Of a DNA stretch of 64,000 bases, positions 53,686 to 63,036 are shown piece after piece. The notes under the pieces were generated by a model that was not told where the DNA came from, ran no database searches, and worked only from the letters and a program-made list of their open reading frames with translations. This DNA comes from Myxococcales bacterium. Its GTDB lineage: Bacteria > Myxococcota_A > Polyangia > Polyangiales > Polyangiaceae. Every line of letters starts with the position of its first letter. The stretch's first letter is position 1. The DNA lies in the NCBI GenBank assembly GCA_016712525.1, contig JADJQX010000007.1:806001-870000 (forward strand), read 5' to 3'. The position numbers were made by a program, and so were the translations under genes.

Positions 53686-54315
53686 GTGAGAAACAGCGCG
53701 AAAAAGGGAATGAAATCGACGGGGTCGGGGGCCGAGTTCGACGAGGCGTACTACGAGCGGCACTACGGGCGCGAGGCGAGCCGGGTGCACGGACCGAAGG
53801 AGATCGAAAACCTCGCGACGATGATCATGAGCTACGTCGCGTGGCTCGGGGGCACGATCGAGTCGGTGCTCGACGTCGGCGCCGGCACGGGCATCATGCG
53901 CGACCACTTCCGGGCGCACTACCCGAAGGTCCACTACCGCAGCCTCGAGGTGAGCCCGTTCGCCGCGAAGCGCTACGGCCACGAGCTCGCCGACATCGCG
54001 TCGTTCCGCACGAGCGACACGTTCGATCTCGTCGTATGCCAGGGCGTCCTCCAGTACCTCGACGACGCCCGGTGCGAGCGCGCGATCGACAGGCTCGGAG
54101 AGCTCGCGTCGGGCTTCCTCTACCTCGAGGCGATCACCGAGAAGGACCTTCGCACGGTGTGCGATCCGGACCGCACCGACGCCGACGTCCACGTCCGCAA
54201 GGGCTCGTTCTACAAACCGCTCCTCCGCAAGCACTTTCACTTCGTCGGCTGCGGCCTCTACTACGCGCGCTCGGGAGATCTGCTCTTCTACGAGCTCGAA
54301 CGAGGTGGCTCGTGA
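53686..54315 (+). CDS. Class I SAM-dependent methyltransferase
   Basis: A 209-aa protein with VLDVGAGTGIMRDHFRAHYP, the SAM-binding motif I, then SLEVSPFAAKRYG and FDLVVCQGVLQYLDD (motif IV region). The substrate cannot be read. Start GTG at 53686. The alpha/beta hydrolase gene overlaps its stop (GTGA), so both are translated together, suggesting a shared pathway, perhaps lipid or small-molecule modification. Confidence 0.8.
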   Translation: MRNSAKKGMKSTGSGAEFDEAYYERHYGREASRVHGPKEIENLATMIMSYVAWLGGTIESVLDVGAGTGIMRDHFRAHYPKVHYRSLEVSPFAAKRYGHELADIASFRTSDTFDLVVCQGVLQYLDDARCERAIDRLGELASGFLYLEAITEKDLRTVCDPDRTDADVHVRKGSFYKPLLRKHFHFVGCGLYYARSGDLLFYELERGGS

Positions 54316-55304
54316 CGACGCGACGCGCCTTCACGCTCGAGACGCGCCACGGGGTGAGGCTCTCGCTTCGTCGCGTCTCGGCGAAGGAGGGGAGGCCTAA
54401 GGCTCGCCCCGTGCTCGTCGTGCCGGGGTACGGGATGAACTCGTTCGTGATCGGATTTCACCCGACGGGGCGCTCTCTCGAAGAGGCGCTCGCGCTGCGT
54501 GGGCTCGAGGTCTGGACCGTCGACATGCGCGGCCAGGGAGAGAGCTCGCGAGGGCCGAAGGAGCAGGTGTCGCTCGGCGATCTCGCGATCGACGATCTCG
54601 GCCCGGCCATCGACCACGTCCTCGAAGAGACCCAGGTCGAGGGCGCCCGCACCGTCGACCTCGTCGGGTGCAGCCTCGGGGCGACGCTCGCGTTCACGCA
54701 CGTGGCCCTCGTCGAGCGCCCCAAGGTGTCGGCCATCGTCAGCATGGGGGGCCTCGTCACCTGGCGAAAGGTGCACCCACTCGTCGAGGTCGCGTTCGCG
54801 TCGCCGTGGCTCGCGGGGAAGGTGAAGCTCGCGGGCACACGGGCCATGGCGCGGCTCGCGCTGCCGGCCATGGCGCGGCTCGCCCCCGGCCTCTTGTCGA
54901 TCTACATCAACCCGAAATCTACTGACATTTCAAAGGCTTCCGAGCTCGTGAAGACCGTCGAGGACCCCGTCGCGTCGCTGAACCGCGAGATCGCGGAGTG
55001 GGTCGGGAGGCGCGAGCTCGTCGTGCGTGGCGTGAACGTCTCGCGCGCCATGAGCCGGCTCACGCTCCCGGTCATGTGCGTGCTCGGCCGCCAGGATGGC
55101 GTCGTGCCCGCCGAGACCTCGCGCGCCATCTACGAGGACGTCGGCTCCGAGCGCCGCACGCTGCTCGAGGTCGGCACCCCGGAGTGGCCCATCGGTCACG
55201 CCGATCTCTTCGTCGCGGAGCACGCCGAAGATCGCATCTTCGCGAAGGTCGCCGAGTTCTTGCTCGAGGAGGCGGGCCGCGAGGAGCCGAGCCTCACGCC
55301 ATGA
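54312..55304 (+). CDS. Alpha/beta hydrolase
   Basis: A 330-aa alpha/beta-hydrolase. VLVVPGYGMNSFVIGFHPTG is the oxyanion region, WTVDMRGQGES follows, and the nucleophile elbow is GCSLGA (Ser). The acid is likely Asp in LGRQDGVVP and the base His in GHADLFV. A helical cap (about residues 160-230) suggests lipase, polyhydroxyalkanoate or esterase substrates. Translationally coupled to the methyltransferase and overlapping the convergent methyltransferase gene by 11 bp. Confidence 0.85.
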   Translation: MTTRRAFTLETRHGVRLSLRRVSAKEGRPKARPVLVVPGYGMNSFVIGFHPTGRSLEEALALRGLEVWTVDMRGQGESSRGPKEQVSLGDLAIDDLGPAIDHVLEETQVEGARTVDLVGCSLGATLAFTHVALVERPKVSAIVSMGGLVTWRKVHPLVEVAFASPWLAGKVKLAGTRAMARLALPAMARLAPGLLSIYINPKSTDISKASELVKTVEDPVASLNREIAEWVGRRELVVRGVNVSRAMSRLTLPVMCVLGRQDGVVPAETSRAIYEDVGSERRTLLEVGTPEWPIGHADLFVAEHAEDRIFAKVAEFLLEEAGREEPSLTP

Positions 55305-56478
55305 AGACGGCCTTCAAGTAGCGGCCTTCGGGGAACGTGGCGACCGACGGGTGATCGGCGGGCGGCCCGTGCACGTCGGTGACGCGGAGGTCGGCGCGCC
55401 CGAGCGCGGCGTCGTCGAGCGTGCCGAGGAACGCTTCCATGCCCACGTGGCTCGAGCACGACGCGGCGAGCAGCGTGCCCCCGTCGGCGAGCACGGCCGC
55501 CGCGGCAGCGTGGAGGCTCCGGTAGGCCTGGAGCGCGCGAGGCACGGAGCGCTCGTTCGGCGCGAAGCTCGGCGGATCGCAGATGACGACGTCGAACGTG
55601 CGGCCCTTCTTCTTCGCGTCGGCCAAGAACGCGTACACGTCCGAAGTGACGAACGCGTGGCCCGAGAGCGACAGGCCCGCCGCGCGGAAGCTCGCTTGGG
55701 CCGTCTTGTGTGCGAGCGGTGCGACGTCGACGCTCGTGGTCTTGGCGCCTGCGAGCGCGGCGTGCAGCGAGAAGCCGCCGGCGTACGAGAAGAGGTTCAG
55801 CACCGAGATCTCGCCGCGCCGCCCGACGAGGCCGCGGACGAGCGCGCCGACACGTGCGCGGTTTTCGCGTTGATCGAGGAAGGCGCCCGTCTTCTGACCT
55901 CCGGCGAGATCGACCTCGAAGGGGACCCCGTGCTCTCGCACCTGGATCACGTCGGGCGGGGGAGGGCCGAAGAGCACTTCGGACGAGCGCTTCTCGCCCT
56001 TTTGCGCGCCGCGGAGCACGGCCGTGGTGATGCCTTCGGCGCGGAGCGCTCCCTCGAGGGTCGCGCCGAACCGCGTGGCCAAGATGGCCGCGGCGTCCCC
56101 GTCGGTGCGGAGCACGCCTACGTTGTCGTACCTGTCGATGACCCAGCCCGGGGTGCGGTCGCCTTCGCCGTTGAGCAGGCGATAGGCGGTCGTCGTGCCG
56201 TCGGCGAAGAGCTCCCGACGGAGACGAAAGGCCGCCTCGAGGCGGGCCGTGGCGAGGGACCCGTCGAGCGGGCTCGCCCCCCACACGCGCACGGCGATCG
56301 GAGAGCTCGGGTCGTAGACGCCGAAGCCGAGGGCCGCGCCGGACTCGTCGACCAGGGCCACGGCGTCACCGGCGGCGGCGGCGCCGCGGACTTTGAGGAT
56401 GGCTTCCTTGAAAATCCAAGGGTGGCCGCGCCGGATGGGGTCGAGGACGCGACGGTGGACCGTGACCACGGGCTGCAT
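55294..56478 (-). CDS. RlmI-like 23S rRNA cytosine methyltransferase
   Basis: A 394-aa protein with an N-terminal PUA-like domain (HPWIFKEAILKVRGAAAAGD), then GVYDPSSPIAVRVW, LLNGEGDRTPGWVIDRYDN, and TGAFLDQRENRARV. The methyltransferase core has VLNLFSYAGGFSLHAALAGA and FDVVICDPPSFAPN. This arrangement is RlmI (m5C1962 of 23S rRNA) or its close relatives. The symbol is withheld as RlmK/L-like paralogues exist. It stands alone in divergent orientation to the TPR gene. Confidence 0.88.
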   Translation of the reverse strand: MQPVVTVHRRVLDPIRRGHPWIFKEAILKVRGAAAAGDAVALVDESGAALGFGVYDPSSPIAVRVWGASPLDGSLATARLEAAFRLRRELFADGTTTAYRLLNGEGDRTPGWVIDRYDNVGVLRTDGDAAAILATRFGATLEGALRAEGITTAVLRGAQKGEKRSSEVLFGPPPPDVIQVREHGVPFEVDLAGGQKTGAFLDQRENRARVGALVRGLVGRRGEISVLNLFSYAGGFSLHAALAGAKTTSVDVAPLAHKTAQASFRAAGLSLSGHAFVTSDVYAFLADAKKKGRTFDVVICDPPSFAPNERSVPRALQAYRSLHAAAAAVLADGGTLLAASCSSHVGMEAFLGTLDDAALGRADLRVTDVHGPPADHPSVATFPEGRYLKAVFMA

Positions 56479-56626
56479 CGCGCGGCACCCTATCGTGCCC
56501 TCCCGCCCTTTGCACCACGTGTTCGTGGGCGCGCCGAAGGCCGACATCGTGCGTTGACGCGACGCCCGATAGCGGCGAAAAGAGGTGAGGCATCGCGCAC
56601 CTACCCGAGTCAGGACGAACCGAGGC

Positions 56627-57755
56627 ATGAGCAAGAAAGGTCGAGCGAAACGCACCTCCGGCGCCCCGAGCTCACGCCCGTCCGTTCGTGCCGTCGCCGA
56701 CGTCGAGGCGCCGAAGGCCTCGGCGCCCGAGTCGGCCTCGAAGGAGAAAACGGCCTCGGCCCCCGTGGCGAACGCCGCCGAGGCCTCGAAGAGCGAGCCT
56801 CCGAAGAACGAGGCCGAGGCCCCGAAGAACGAGGCCGAGGCCCCGAAGAACGAGGCCGGCCGAAGAACGAGCCTCGAAGGGCGAGAGCGAGTCACCGAAG
56901 AGCGAGTCGCCGAAGAGCGAGCCTCCGAAGAGCGAGTCGCCGAAGAGCGAGCCTCCGAAGAGCGACGGAAAGACCTCCAAGAGGGACAGCAAGGCTCCGA
57001 AGGACGCGAGCGCGAAGGGCGAGGTCGAGGCTTCGAAGAGCGACGCGGGCGACGTCGACGACGAAGCGTTCTTCACCCAAGGGGTCCGAAAGTCGTCCAT
57101 TCCGCCGGCCATGGAAGCCGATCCGGCCGACGACAGGCTCGTGCGGCTCCACGAGGACCCCGACGTCCTCGCGCGGCGCGCGCAAGGGATGAAATGGGTC
57201 AAGATCGCGCTCGCGGGCTTCGGGGCGCTGCTCGCGCTCGGGGCCGTGATGAAGGCGCTCGAGCCTCCGCCGTCCAAGCCGAAGGATCCGGTGTTCGTGC
57301 ACGCGGCGGGGGAGCCCGCGCCGTCGTCGGCCCCGAGCGCCGAGCCTGTCCCGAGCGCCTCCCCCTCGAGCGTGACCACCGTCTCGGCGGACGCCGCGGT
57401 CGGAGCCGGCGGCGACGGCGGATCGGACGCGAGCCTCGGGAGCGACGCGGTCGCCGGAGGGGATGCGAGCCTCGCCGTGGCTCCGGGCGCCGAGCTCGAC
57501 GGGGGCGCCGCGGACGCCAAGGCCCTAAAAAAGGCCTGCCAACGCGCGCTCGACGGCGGCAAGACGAAAGACGCCATCACCCAGTGCGAGGCCTCGACCG
57601 CGGCCGACCCGACCGACGGCGAAGCCTGGCTCCTCCTTGGCGCCTCGTACGACCAGCTCGGGCGCAAGGCCGACGCGCGTGCGGCCTACCAGTCGTGCGT
57701 GCAGAAGGGCAAACGCGGCCCGACCGGGGAGTGCGCGGCGCTCCTTCGGCAGTAG
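56627..57755 (+). pseudogene. Repeat-rich, membrane-anchored TPR protein with an internal frameshift
   Basis: From the ATG at 56627 the frame reads MSKKGRAKRTSGAPSSRPSV and Ala/Glu/Lys/Pro repeats, then leaves the frame that holds the rest. The body, in another frame, has KSESPKSEPPKS repeats, one membrane helix (WVKIALAGFGALLALGAVM), an Ala/Ser/Asp linker and a TPR-like end (RALDGGKTKDAITQCEA, AWLLLGASYDQLGRKADARA). The break is in DNA repeats: a 21-bp unit starts at 56803, 56824 and 56845, but the next comes after only 17 bp. Adding about five bases would give 378 codons. Slippage, assembly error or phase variation are all possible. Confidence 0.65.
56803..56971. repeat. Short tandem repeats (21-bp and 15-bp) within the TPR gene
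   Basis: A 21-bp unit starts at 56803, 56824 and 56845, then is shortened to 17 bp (next start 56862). A 15-bp unit beginning GAAGAGCGA starts at 56897, 56912, 56927, 56942 and 56957, alternating two variants so that 30 bp repeats exactly. Confidence 0.8.
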
Positions 57756-57779
57756 CGCGTGCCCCTCCGGCAGGAGCGC
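57738..57779. terminator. Hairpin at the end of the TPR gene
   Basis: GCGCTCCT (57738-57745) and AGGAGCGC (57772-57779) pair over 26 nt, spanning the stop. No T-tract, so a weak terminator at best. Confidence 0.3.
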
Positions 57780-57840
57780 GTCCGACGTATTTCGCCGACG
57801 CGGCTTGCGCGAGGCCCCCGAGGGCTCGAATATTCGCCCT

Positions 57841-59205
57841 GTGCGTACATCTCGCTACCTTGGTCCACGGGTCCGTGTCGTCGCGCTCGCGGTCGGGCTC
57901 GTCCACGCTTCGGGGTGTCTCGCGATCGCCGGGATCGACGGCTTCCGTGTCGACGAACAGGCCGACGCGGGCCCCCCTGCGGACGGGGCTCCCGCTCCCG
58001 ACACCTCGCGCCCTGACGTCTCCCAGCCCGACACGTCCGTCCCGGACACGTCGGTGCCCGATAGCGCGGTGCCGGATACGTCGGTGCCCGACACGTCGGT
58101 GCCCGTCCCGACCGGCCTCTCCGACGTGACGCTGCCAGGGACCGGGGTACCCACCGGGGGAAGGATCATCGCGACCCTCACCACGCGCGACGACGCGGGA
58201 AATCCGGTCCGCCGCACCGGCGCGCAGGTCTCGTTCACCGCGACGGGGGGCACGAGCGTCGTCTCGTTCGGCACAGTGACGGATCTCGGTGACGGGCGGT
58301 ACACGAGCGTCGTGACGGGCGTCCAGGAGGGCACGCCGCTCGAGGTGTCGGCCGTGCTCGACGGCACGCCGCTCCGGTCGCCGAAGCCGTCGCTCCGCGT
58401 CGCGAACGCGCCCACGTCCGGGCTCGCGTTCCATGTCGACGCCGAGAACGCCGACGGCGCGGGCAATTTCGGCGGAAAAGGCTGCCCCGCCGCCGGCCGC
58501 GCGAGCTGGAAGGACCTCTCGGCGAACGCCGTGACCGGCACCCTCGCGGGGTTCACGACGCCGTGCGGGGCAGGCTCCGGGTGGGCCGGGCAGGGCACGC
58601 CCGACGATCCGTACCGGCTCACGCTCGACGGGACCGACGACCATGTGTCGTTCGGCGCGACGGCCTCGCTCACGAAGCACACGCTCGTCGCGTGGGTGCG
58701 TCAGACCGGCGCCGGCACGCTCGGGAGCAGCGGAAATGGCGGGCTCGCCGCGGTGTTCCCGATCCTTACCAAAGGCACCGGCGAGGCCGAGAACGCCATG
58801 GTCGACATCAACTACTACCTCGGGCTCGACGAGCTCGGGCACCTCGCGACCGACTACGAGCACGTCACGACGAGCACCAACGCGCCGCTCACGGGGACGG
58901 CCAAGGTGACCGACGGGACGTGGGTCATGCTCTCGTCGACCCTCGACGCGCAAGCCTCGGTCCGCGCGAACGCCGTGAACGCCACGCAAGACGTCCAGCT
59001 CGCCCCGACCGCGGGGCCCTCGCCGGGCACCGCCTCGCTGCTCGTGGTCGGCGGCGCGAACCGCTCGAATGGCATGGCGTCCGGTCGATTCAAGGGCGAC
59101 GTCGCCGTCGTCCGTACCTACGACCGCGTGCTCACGCCCCAAGAGCTCGTCGCCACGTGCCACGCGTACTCGGCTCGGTTCCGGATCCTCACCTGCCCGA
59201 AGTGA
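57841..59205 (+). CDS. Lipoprotein with Big-1-like and concanavalin-like domains
   Basis: A 454-aa protein with GTG start, signal peptide and lipobox ASGC (Cys26), followed by CLAIAGIDGFRVDE. A 15-bp DNA repeat encodes PDTSVPDTSVP-type linkers (about residues 55-90). A bacterial Ig-like (Big-1/invasin) segment follows (ATLTTRDDAGNPVRRTGAQV), then a LamG/concanavalin-like domain (DGTDDHVSFGATASLTKHTL ... RFKGDVAVVRTYDRVLTP). It probably binds surface polysaccharide or protein. It is followed 10 bp later by the TPR protein gene, giving a third lipoprotein-TPR-kinase grouping in rearranged form. Confidence 0.75.
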   Translation: MRTSRYLGPRVRVVALAVGLVHASGCLAIAGIDGFRVDEQADAGPPADGAPAPDTSRPDVSQPDTSVPDTSVPDSAVPDTSVPDTSVPVPTGLSDVTLPGTGVPTGGRIIATLTTRDDAGNPVRRTGAQVSFTATGGTSVVSFGTVTDLGDGRYTSVVTGVQEGTPLEVSAVLDGTPLRSPKPSLRVANAPTSGLAFHVDAENADGAGNFGGKGCPAAGRASWKDLSANAVTGTLAGFTTPCGAGSGWAGQGTPDDPYRLTLDGTDDHVSFGATASLTKHTLVAWVRQTGAGTLGSSGNGGLAAVFPILTKGTGEAENAMVDINYYLGLDELGHLATDYEHVTTSTNAPLTGTAKVTDGTWVMLSSTLDAQASVRANAVNATQDVQLAPTAGPSPGTASLLVVGGANRSNGMASGRFKGDVAVVRTYDRVLTPQELVATCHAYSARFRILTCPK

Positions 59206-59215
59206 GTGGAAGTCT

Positions 59216-60229
59216 ATGAAAAAGCTCATCTTTGTACTTCCGATCGTCGTGCTCCTCGGAGGTCCTGCCGTGGCCCGGGCCGACGAGCCCTCGCCGGTCG
59301 ACTCCGAGAACGCCCTCCAGCTCTTCAAAGAAGGCAAGGCCCTCCGCGAGCGTGGAGATCAGGCGGCCGGGCTCGAGAAGCTCCGCGCCGCGCACGCCCT
59401 GGTGGCCACGCCCATCACGGCGCTCGAGCTCGGTCGCGCCTATGCCGCGGGCGGCCAGCTCATCGAAGCGCGCGAGGTGCTGCTCGGCGTCTCTCGGCTC
59501 CCCGTGCGCAAGAACGAGTCGCAGAAGGCGAGCGAGGCCCGCAAAGAGGCCGACCGCCTCGCGGCCGAGCTGAGGCCTCGGCTCGGGGCGATCTCGCTGA
59601 AGCTCCCGGCCGACCTCGCGGCGGACGTGATGGTCGTCATGGACGGGCAGAGCGTGCCGCGCGTCGCCCTCGTGGGCCCGCGCCTCGTGAACCCCGGGGT
59701 GCACGTCGTCGCCCTCACGCGCGGCGAAGAGCTCGCCCGCGTCGAGGTGCGCGTCGGCGAAGGCGAAGCGAAAGACGTGGAGCTCGCGCCGCCCCCGCCT
59801 CCTCCCGAAGCCCCTCGTGCGCCCGCGGTGGAGGCTCCGCCCCCGAAGGTCGTCGCGCCTCCTCCCGCGACCGCCGTCGCCGAGCCTCGTCACGACGCTC
59901 CTCGCTCGAAGGCGCGCGACGTGGTGCTCGTCTCGAGCCTCGGCCTCGCGGCGGTCGGGACCGTCGTGGGCACGTTGACCGGTGCGCTCACCCTCGGGAG
60001 CGCCGGCACTCTCAAGGACGCATGCACCCCCGACGGTCGTTGCCCGGCCTCGGCGTCGAACGATCTCGACGCGGCCTCCACGACCGGTACGGTCTCGACC
60101 GTCTCGTTCGGTCTCGCGGCCGTCGGCCTCGTCGCGTTCGCGGCGACGTACGTGCTCTGGAAGCCGGCCCGCGCGGCTACCACGGCCCAGGTCGGTCGCG
60201 CCGGGGGTGGGCTCGGGTTCGTGTTCTAA
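59216..60229 (+). CDS. Exported TPR/PEGA-like protein with C-terminal membrane helices, third copy
   Basis: A 337-aa member of the same type as the proteins at 2202 and 6016, though more diverged. The signal peptide ends in VARADE; the TPR-like part has ALQLFKEGKALRERGDQAAG and PITALELGRAYAAGGQLIEA. A PEGA-like segment is around 130-185 (VMVVMDGQSVPRVALVG), then a Pro-rich linker. Two hydrophobic helices (about 240-262 and 290-315) flank a loop with two cysteines. It lacks the GEFQ end. Its gene converges with a kinase gene 14 bp away. Confidence 0.72.
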   Translation: MKKLIFVLPIVVLLGGPAVARADEPSPVDSENALQLFKEGKALRERGDQAAGLEKLRAAHALVATPITALELGRAYAAGGQLIEAREVLLGVSRLPVRKNESQKASEARKEADRLAAELRPRLGAISLKLPADLAADVMVVMDGQSVPRVALVGPRLVNPGVHVVALTRGEELARVEVRVGEGEAKDVELAPPPPPPEAPRAPAVEAPPPKVVAPPPATAVAEPRHDAPRSKARDVVLVSSLGLAAVGTVVGTLTGALTLGSAGTLKDACTPDGRCPASASNDLDAASTTGTVSTVSFGLAAVGLVAFAATYVLWKPARAATTAQVGRAGGGLGFVF

Positions 60230-60243
60230 CTATAGGATATGAA

Positions 60244-61770
60244 TTAGAAAATGGTCTCTTCGGGGGCCGCCGTGGACCCGTCCGGTCTCCCTTGCGGGGT
60301 GGCGGTGGGGCGAAGGAGCGGCCCTTCCGGAGGTCGGGGCTTTGCGCCCGCGTCGGTGTCGGCCGTCGGGCGCGTGGGCGAGGCGTCCTCGGTCGGCGCG
60401 GGCTTCGTGTCCGCGGGCTTCGTGTCCGCGGTCGTCGCGGTCACGGCGGTGGCGGCGGGCCCCGTGGCGGTGCCGGGCGCCGAGGTGGACGCGCTCGGGG
60501 CTGCGAGCGTCGCCACGTCCGCCTCGACCTGTACGGGGCCGCCCGTCCGTGCCCCGAGCGCGTACGCGACCACCACGGCCAGCGCGACGACCGCCGCGCC
60601 GCCATAGACCCGGAGCGGGCTCGCGGGGGCCGCGTCCCCGGCGCCCGGGGGCAGGCTCGGCGCGATCCGAGGCGACGGGCTCGGATCGGCGAGGGGGACG
60701 ATCGAAGGGATCTTCGCCTCGACGTACGGCGCCATGTCGGGGTTCGAGAGCATGTCGCGGGCACGTGCGCGTGCGTTCGCCGCCGACACCGCGCGCTCGA
60801 CGAGCACGTGCCTCATGTGGATCGTCTCGCCGAGCGCCTCGCGCACGAACGCCGCGACCTCCTCGAACGTGGCGGGGGGCACGGCCGCCTCGAGGGCCGC
60901 GGCGAGGGTGGGCGCGTCGGGGTACCGATCGTCGGGCGAGTGCGAGAGCACCTTCGTGACGACCTCGGCGAGCGGGCTGGGCACCGAGGCCGGCCACGGA
61001 GGGAGCGGCTCCTTCGAGAGCTTGCGGATGAGGCGCGCGGCGTCGTTCGAGGCGTCGTAGGGCTCGGTCCCCGTCAACATGCGGTACGCGACCGCGCCGA
61101 GAGACCAGAGATCGCTCCGCCGATCCACGTCGCCGCCCATGGCGTGCTCGGGCGCCATGTAGGGGATTTTCCCCTTCATGACCCCTTCGGCCGTCTCGGG
61201 GGTGATGCGCTCGCGGGCCTTGGCGATGCCGAAATCGATGAGCTTCGCGTGCCCGCGTTCGTCGAGGAGCACGTTTTGAGGCGAGAGGTCGCGGTGGACG
61301 ATCTCGAGCAGCTCGCCGCTCGGAGAGCGGAGGTCGTGGGCTGCCGCGAGCCCCTTGCACGTCTCGACGAGCACGCGCACCGCGATCGCGGGCGGCACGA
61401 CACCTCCCTGCTTCGCCACCGCGTCGCAGAGCTGATCGACCGACTCGCCCGCGACGTACTCGAGGACGAGGTAGGGGATGTCCCACACTTCGCCCACTTT
61501 CAGCACCCGGGCTACGTTGGGGCTCTCGATCGCCGTGGCGACGCGGGCCTCGTCGAGCATCATGGTGCGAAGCTCGTCGACCACCGCGAGCTCGGGCAGG
61601 ACGGTCTTGATCGCGACGAGCACCTCCTCGTCCCGCGAGTTCCTCGTGCGCGCGAGCCACACGCTCGCCATGCCGCCCTGGCCTATCTTGACGAGCAGCT
61701 CGTAGCCGTCGAAGCGGAACCCCGGCTCGAAGAGCACGGTCGCCGGAGCTGGGATCGAGCGCGACACCAC
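60244..61770 (-). CDS. Membrane-anchored Ser/Thr protein kinase near the third TPR protein
   Basis: A kinase of about 508 aa. GQGGMASVWLA (Gly-loop), VAIKTVL (ATP Lys), HRDLSPQNVLL (Ser for Lys in the catalytic loop), IDFGIAK (DFG) and MAPEHAM are present. A linker leads to one membrane helix (YGGAAVVALAVVVAYALG) and an extended Ala/Thr/Pro-rich tail of about 120 residues. Start codons are uncertain: GTG at 61770 or 61767, or TTG at 61806. Gene order (lipoprotein, TPR protein, kinase) mirrors the modules at 733-8267, but here the kinase is convergent. Confidence 0.85.
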   Translation of the reverse strand: MVSRSIPAPATVLFEPGFRFDGYELLVKIGQGGMASVWLARTRNSRDEEVLVAIKTVLPELAVVDELRTMMLDEARVATAIESPNVARVLKVGEVWDIPYLVLEYVAGESVDQLCDAVAKQGGVVPPAIAVRVLVETCKGLAAAHDLRSPSGELLEIVHRDLSPQNVLLDERGHAKLIDFGIAKARERITPETAEGVMKGKIPYMAPEHAMGGDVDRRSDLWSLGAVAYRMLTGTEPYDASNDAARLIRKLSKEPLPPWPASVPSPLAEVVTKVLSHSPDDRYPDAPTLAAALEAAVPPATFEEVAAFVREALGETIHMRHVLVERAVSAANARARARDMLSNPDMAPYVEAKIPSIVPLADPSPSPRIAPSLPPGAGDAAPASPLRVYGGAAVVALAVVVAYALGARTGGPVQVEADVATLAAPSASTSAPGTATGPAATAVTATTADTKPADTKPAPTEDASPTRPTADTDAGAKPRPPEGPLLRPTATPQGRPDGSTAAPEETIF

Positions 61771-61873
61771 CGTCTCATCGTCGCACCGACCCTCGCCCCA
61801 TTTCAACCGACCTTACGCGGTTCTGCGCGGGGGCGTTGCCGAACGGGCGTTCGCGCGCGATGCTCGAAGGCCC

Positions 61874-62908
61874 ATGGTCTCGCCGCTTCGTCCGCTCACG
61901 ACGGTCCTCGCTTGCCTCGTGGTGACCGCGTGTGGCGCCCTGCTCACCACGGAGCCCGACGCCGGCCCCCCGGAGGGCGACGCCGCGGCCAGAGAGCCCG
62001 ACGCCCGCCGCGTGGACCCCGAAGCCTCGTCCCTCGTGGACGCGGAGGCCGAAGGCGGCGCCGACGCGGCCCCCGACGCCGCGCCCGGAGATGCCGCCGA
62101 CGCCGCCGTTCGGACGATCACGTTCGCCGTCATCGGAGACTTCGGCAGCGGCTCTCCGCGCGAGGCGGCCGTGGCGGCGATGGTGCGTGGTTGGGCGCCC
62201 GACTTCGTCGTGACGACCGGAGACAACAACTACGCCGGCGCGGCGGACCTCACCTCGTACGACCCGAACGTCGGTCAGTTCTATGCCCCGTTCATCGCTC
62301 CCTACACGGGCGCGTACGGCGCGGGTGCGGTCGAGAACGCCTTTTTTCCGGCGATCGGCAACCACGACTGGGACATCGGCGGAGGTGCGCCCTACTTCGC
62401 GTTCTTCACCCTGCCCGGCAACGAGCGCTACTACGAGGTCGCGCGCGGGCCTCTTCGCCTCGTCTTCCTCGACAGCGACGCACGCGAGCCCGACGGCCGG
62501 ACCCCGTCCTCGGTCCAGGGCACGTGGGCGCAGCAGGCGATGGCCGCGGCGCGCGAGCCGTTCGTGTTCGTCGTATTCCATCACCCGGCGTACACCTCGT
62601 CCAACCGCGAGCCTGCCATGCTCTGGCCGTTCAAGGACTGGGGCGCCGACGCGGTCCTCACGGGCCACGTCCACAACTACGAGCGCCTCACGGACGTGGG
62701 GCTCACGTACTTCGTGAACGGGCAGGGGGGCCACAGCACGCACGCGTTCGGTGCGACCCACCCGGCGAGCCAGGTCCGCTTCAACACGCTCGACGGGGCG
62801 CAGCTCGTCACGGTTACCCCCACGGTGGCCACGTTCCGGTACTTCGCGGTCGACGGCTCCCTCGTCGACACCTGGAGCATCGACCCTTCGGGGCAGCCGG
62901 TCCCGTGA
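61874..62908 (+). CDS. Calcineurin-like metallophosphoesterase lipoprotein
   Basis: A 344-aa protein with lipobox VTAC (Cys20) and an Asp/Ala/Glu-rich linker to about residue 75. The metallophosphoesterase core has all five metal motifs: GDFGSG, TGDNNYAG, GNHDWD, VFHHPAY and GHVHNYER. The NYER end is typical of the purple acid phosphatase-like group. It would hydrolyse phosphate esters at the cell surface, perhaps for phosphate scavenging. The ATG at 61874 follows a 100-bp gap from the divergent kinase. Confidence 0.9.
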   Translation: MVSPLRPLTTVLACLVVTACGALLTTEPDAGPPEGDAAAREPDARRVDPEASSLVDAEAEGGADAAPDAAPGDAADAAVRTITFAVIGDFGSGSPREAAVAAMVRGWAPDFVVTTGDNNYAGAADLTSYDPNVGQFYAPFIAPYTGAYGAGAVENAFFPAIGNHDWDIGGGAPYFAFFTLPGNERYYEVARGPLRLVFLDSDAREPDGRTPSSVQGTWAQQAMAAAREPFVFVVFHHPAYTSSNREPAMLWPFKDWGADAVLTGHVHNYERLTDVGLTYFVNGQGGHSTHAFGATHPASQVRFNTLDGAQLVTVTPTVATFRYFAVDGSLVDTWSIDPSGQPVP

Positions 62909-63036
62909 TCGCGTAGCCATTGATCCGAGGTCCTGCGTGTGGTATGGCCGCATCGACCAGGTCTCGAGCCGTAGTGGCCGTGCCTGACGTCCGGTTCGGC
63001 CTCCGCAGGGCCGCTTCGAGAAAGGGCGCGCCTCGT

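Noticed and set aside
59206..62916. A 1236-residue open frame on the plus strand
   Set aside because: It is the +1 frame over the TPR protein, antisense to the kinase, and out of frame with the phosphoesterase. Composition is Arg/Gly/Ala-rich as expected for a shadow frame in high-GC DNA.
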